Assembly (NCBI RefSeq): GCF_002027705.1 | Contig: NZ_MBTG01000072.1 | Location: forward strand, 124,001 to 188,000 | Source: Paenibacillus ferrarius | Lineage (GTDB): Bacteria > Bacillota > Bacilli > Paenibacillales > NBRC-103111 | Reading direction: 5' to 3' | DNA length: 64,000 nucleotides | In this document: positions 62,400 through 64,000 of the stretch, piece by piece | Layout of the letters: each line of letters opens with the position of its first letter | How positions within the stretch are numbered: the first letter of the stretch is position 1 | Notes under the pieces: model-generated | What the model saw: the letters and a program-made list of their open reading frames with translations, nothing else | Told to the model about the DNA's origin: nothing | Database searches by the model: none | Position numbers and translations under genes: made by a program

Positions 62400-63713
62400 T
62401 TGGCTAAAGAAAGCTTTGATAAAGAAATTCAGTTTCTGCGAATGCTGGTCCTTACCAGCGGGGCGTACAGCCGGCAGCAATTTGCGGAAAGACTCGGGAT
62501 ATCGGTTCATACCTTTGATAAAACACTGCGCCGATTAAAAGAAATTGTGGCCGCGATGTACCAACAGGTGCCTGACGAACAGAGGAAAGAATTCACGGAG
62601 ATGCTGCGCTACAGCTATTTCGACTCCACAGATCCCATGCTGCTGTTCTTGTTCCGCGCCAAGTCATTGAAAGAATCGGAAAGTCAGCGGATTTCCAAAC
62701 TTCTTGCTGCTTTGAAGGATCAAGCACTTACGGCGATGGAGCTGTTGGATATATGCTGCGCAGATCTGCTTGCGGAGGCTGCCCTTCCTGACGAGAAGAC
62801 CATCCGAAACGATTTGAAATATTTAGAAGACGTCGGTGTGATCAGAAAAGTGCCAGGCCCGCGCCCCAATCGCTATCGCATCCATAATGATTTAATTCAA
62901 GAATTAAGCCAAGATGAGCTGGTTGATCTCTATGACTTTGTTGATGTGATGTCGAATACGCAAGTCCCCTCGGTTCAAGGCTATTTGCTGCGAGATGGAC
63001 TCAAAAAGCAGTTGAATCGGACCTCATCCAATCCAACGCAAGTGGAGCCATTTCTCTATAAATATCATTATCATTCGAGGATTTTGGATGAAGCTCACTT
63101 ATACATTCTGCTTTCCGCCATAAAGAGCCGCCGCAAGGTCGCATTTTTTTATTTTTCGCCCAAAAATACCCAATCATATTCCTCCAAAAATACGAATCCA
63201 TTATTCGAGCGGGAAATGGAAGGAAAGCTTGAAACCACGCTGCCGCTCAAAATCGTCTATGATCACCAATATGGCAGGTGGTATATGCTTTCGTATGATG
63301 CCAGACACGGGATTAAGAAATATCGCATGGAAGGGATGACACAGATTGAGCTGGGCGAGCCTGTCCCTTCGGACTTTTTTACAGAAAAGTGCAGCGAATT
63401 GGAAAAGCGGATTACCCATAGCTGGGTCATAGATACCGGACGAACACTCACTGTGAAAGTCAAATTCTTCAATCCGGTGGATACCCCCTCCAATTTCATC
63501 AAGCAGCGCGTCCAGCTTCAGGGGCAGTGGGGAATCATTACGGAAGAAACGAAAGATGCCTTTATTTTTGAGATTCAGGTCAATGGCACGACAGAAATAA
63601 AGCCTTGGATCCGCAGCTTCGGTTCGAGCTGTGAGGTGTTAGAGCCCCCCTTCTTTCGGAAGGAAATGATGGCAGAATGGGAGGCGCTTCGCGCTTATTA
63701 TGAATCTGTTTGA
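62400..63713 (+). CDS. HTH-WYL transcriptional regulator
   Basis: 437-residue regulator. N-terminal HTH (about 10-60, SRQQFAERLGISVHTFDKTLRRLKEI), a second winged-helix region (about 95-170, EKTIRNDLKYLEDVGVIRKV), and a C-terminal WYL domain (about 215-435) with LKIVYDHQYGRWYMLSYD. WYL domains bind nucleic acid or nucleotide ligands and often control defence or repair genes. TTG 62400 is 6 bases after GCGGGGGA. Divergent from the second rtcB, its probable target. Confidence 0.87.
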   Translation: MAKESFDKEIQFLRMLVLTSGAYSRQQFAERLGISVHTFDKTLRRLKEIVAAMYQQVPDEQRKEFTEMLRYSYFDSTDPMLLFLFRAKSLKESESQRISKLLAALKDQALTAMELLDICCADLLAEAALPDEKTIRNDLKYLEDVGVIRKVPGPRPNRYRIHNDLIQELSQDELVDLYDFVDVMSNTQVPSVQGYLLRDGLKKQLNRTSSNPTQVEPFLYKYHYHSRILDEAHLYILLSAIKSRRKVAFFYFSPKNTQSYSSKNTNPLFEREMEGKLETTLPLKIVYDHQYGRWYMLSYDARHGIKKYRMEGMTQIELGEPVPSDFFTEKCSELEKRITHSWVIDTGRTLTVKVKFFNPVDTPSNFIKQRVQLQGQWGIITEETKDAFIFEIQVNGTTEIKPWIRSFGSSCEVLEPPFFRKEMMAEWEALRAYYESV

Positions 63714-64000
63714 GAAGATATTTAACTACCAGATGATAGCTAAGCTAGAGGATTCAGGCACTTTCATGATTACATCGCAGGAGCGATCTTGGCTGAAAAC
63801 GATGCTAAACCACCCTACTGCGGCCCATGCTTTCACTCCGCTCACACGCGAGAAGCTGCAGTCCGTGCTGGCCACAGATCCTGCCTTCGATTTAACGGAG
63901 GCTTTCCTGGAGAAAGCCCGCAGTCGTGAGAAACACATTTATCATCCCCATCTGCGCGAGCTGCGCCGATTCATTGCCAGCCAAACGGCTGTTCAGCTTA
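63700..64000 (+). CDS. second WYL-type regulator, 3' end outside the window
   Basis: Frame open from ATG 63700 to the window edge (100 codons, no stop), beginning MNLFEKIFNYQMIAKLEDSG. It overlaps the end of the first WYL gene by 14 bases. The helical N-terminal segment (SQERSWLKTMLNHPTAAHAF, then LTREKLQSVLA) resembles the partner protein often found behind HTH-WYL genes in Paenibacillus. Its own WYL domain would lie beyond the window, so the assignment rests on N-terminal resemblance and position. Confidence 0.6.
   Translation, partial: MNLFEKIFNYQMIAKLEDSGTFMITSQERSWLKTMLNHPTAAHAFTPLTREKLQSVLATDPAFDLTEAFLEKARSREKHIYHPHLRELRRFIASQTAVQL

Overview
The window is low-to-mid GC DNA of Firmicutes type. 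Shine-Dalgarno sequences are strong (GGAGG variants), GTG and TTG starts are common, and promoters are TTGaca/TAtaaT-like. The gene set (YesM/YesN-type two-component pair, membrane-bound AraC regulator with an Lpl-type sugar transporter, MtnK/MtnA, YqjM-type NamA, YunC, YhaM, OhrR, WYL regulators) points to Paenibacillus or a close relative. This is inferred from gene content; no rRNA, tRNA or CRISPR array was seen.

Layout. 1-2.1 kb: methionine salvage (mtnK partial, mtnA). 2.1-7.8 kb: AraC regulator, Gfo/Idh dehydrogenase, M15 carboxypeptidase lipoprotein, O-acetylhomoserine sulfhydrylase with its own promoter and operator-like palindrome, and NamA. 7.8-16.8 kb: a two-component system followed by a MacAB-like export cluster with two ATPases, one carrying a C-terminal AbrB-like domain. 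16.9-19.2 kb: polar amino acid ABC transporter. 19.2-20.0 kb: tandem-repeat block plus a four-hairpin element. 20-28.4 kb: small and housekeeping-type genes (YunC, secreted 82-aa protein, two overlapping mini-genes not usually called, GGDEF/EAL, PAS kinase, DUF423, AEC transporter, DUF1904, OhrR). 28.5-34.4 kb: membrane AraC regulator convergent with an oligosaccharide-type ABC operon. 34.6-37.9 kb: class I isoprenoid-synthase-fold protein next to an NHLP-type RiPP precursor, then a 7TM histidine kinase. 38.2-40.4 kb: secreted protein, DUF1878 protein and subtilase operon.

40.6-52.5 kb is a ten-gene minus-strand catabolic cluster: three amidohydrolase-superfamily deaminase-like enzymes, a creatininase-family amidohydrolase, a Rieske oxygenase, an FAD-linked oxidase, a WrbA-like flavodoxin and an NMT1/SsuABC-type importer. 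It sits opposite an Lrp/AsnC regulator. Its gene content suggests uptake, oxidation, deamination and ring opening of an N-rich heterocycle, but the substrate cannot be read from sequence.

52.6-64 kb: a second, inverted copy of the four-hairpin element, YhaM, DUF429, then an RNA-repair region: rlaP-rtcB-AAA-kptA-tatD, preceded by a promoter / 29-codon ORF / terminator leader; a PIN toxin with an unrecognised antitoxin; a second rtcB; and two overlapping WYL-type regulator genes transcribed divergently from it (the last runs off the window).

The strongest candidates for undescribed biology are the NHLP-precursor/isoprenoid-fold pair, the heterocycle catabolic cluster, the leader unit in front of the RNA-repair operon, and the inverted pair of four-hairpin repeats.
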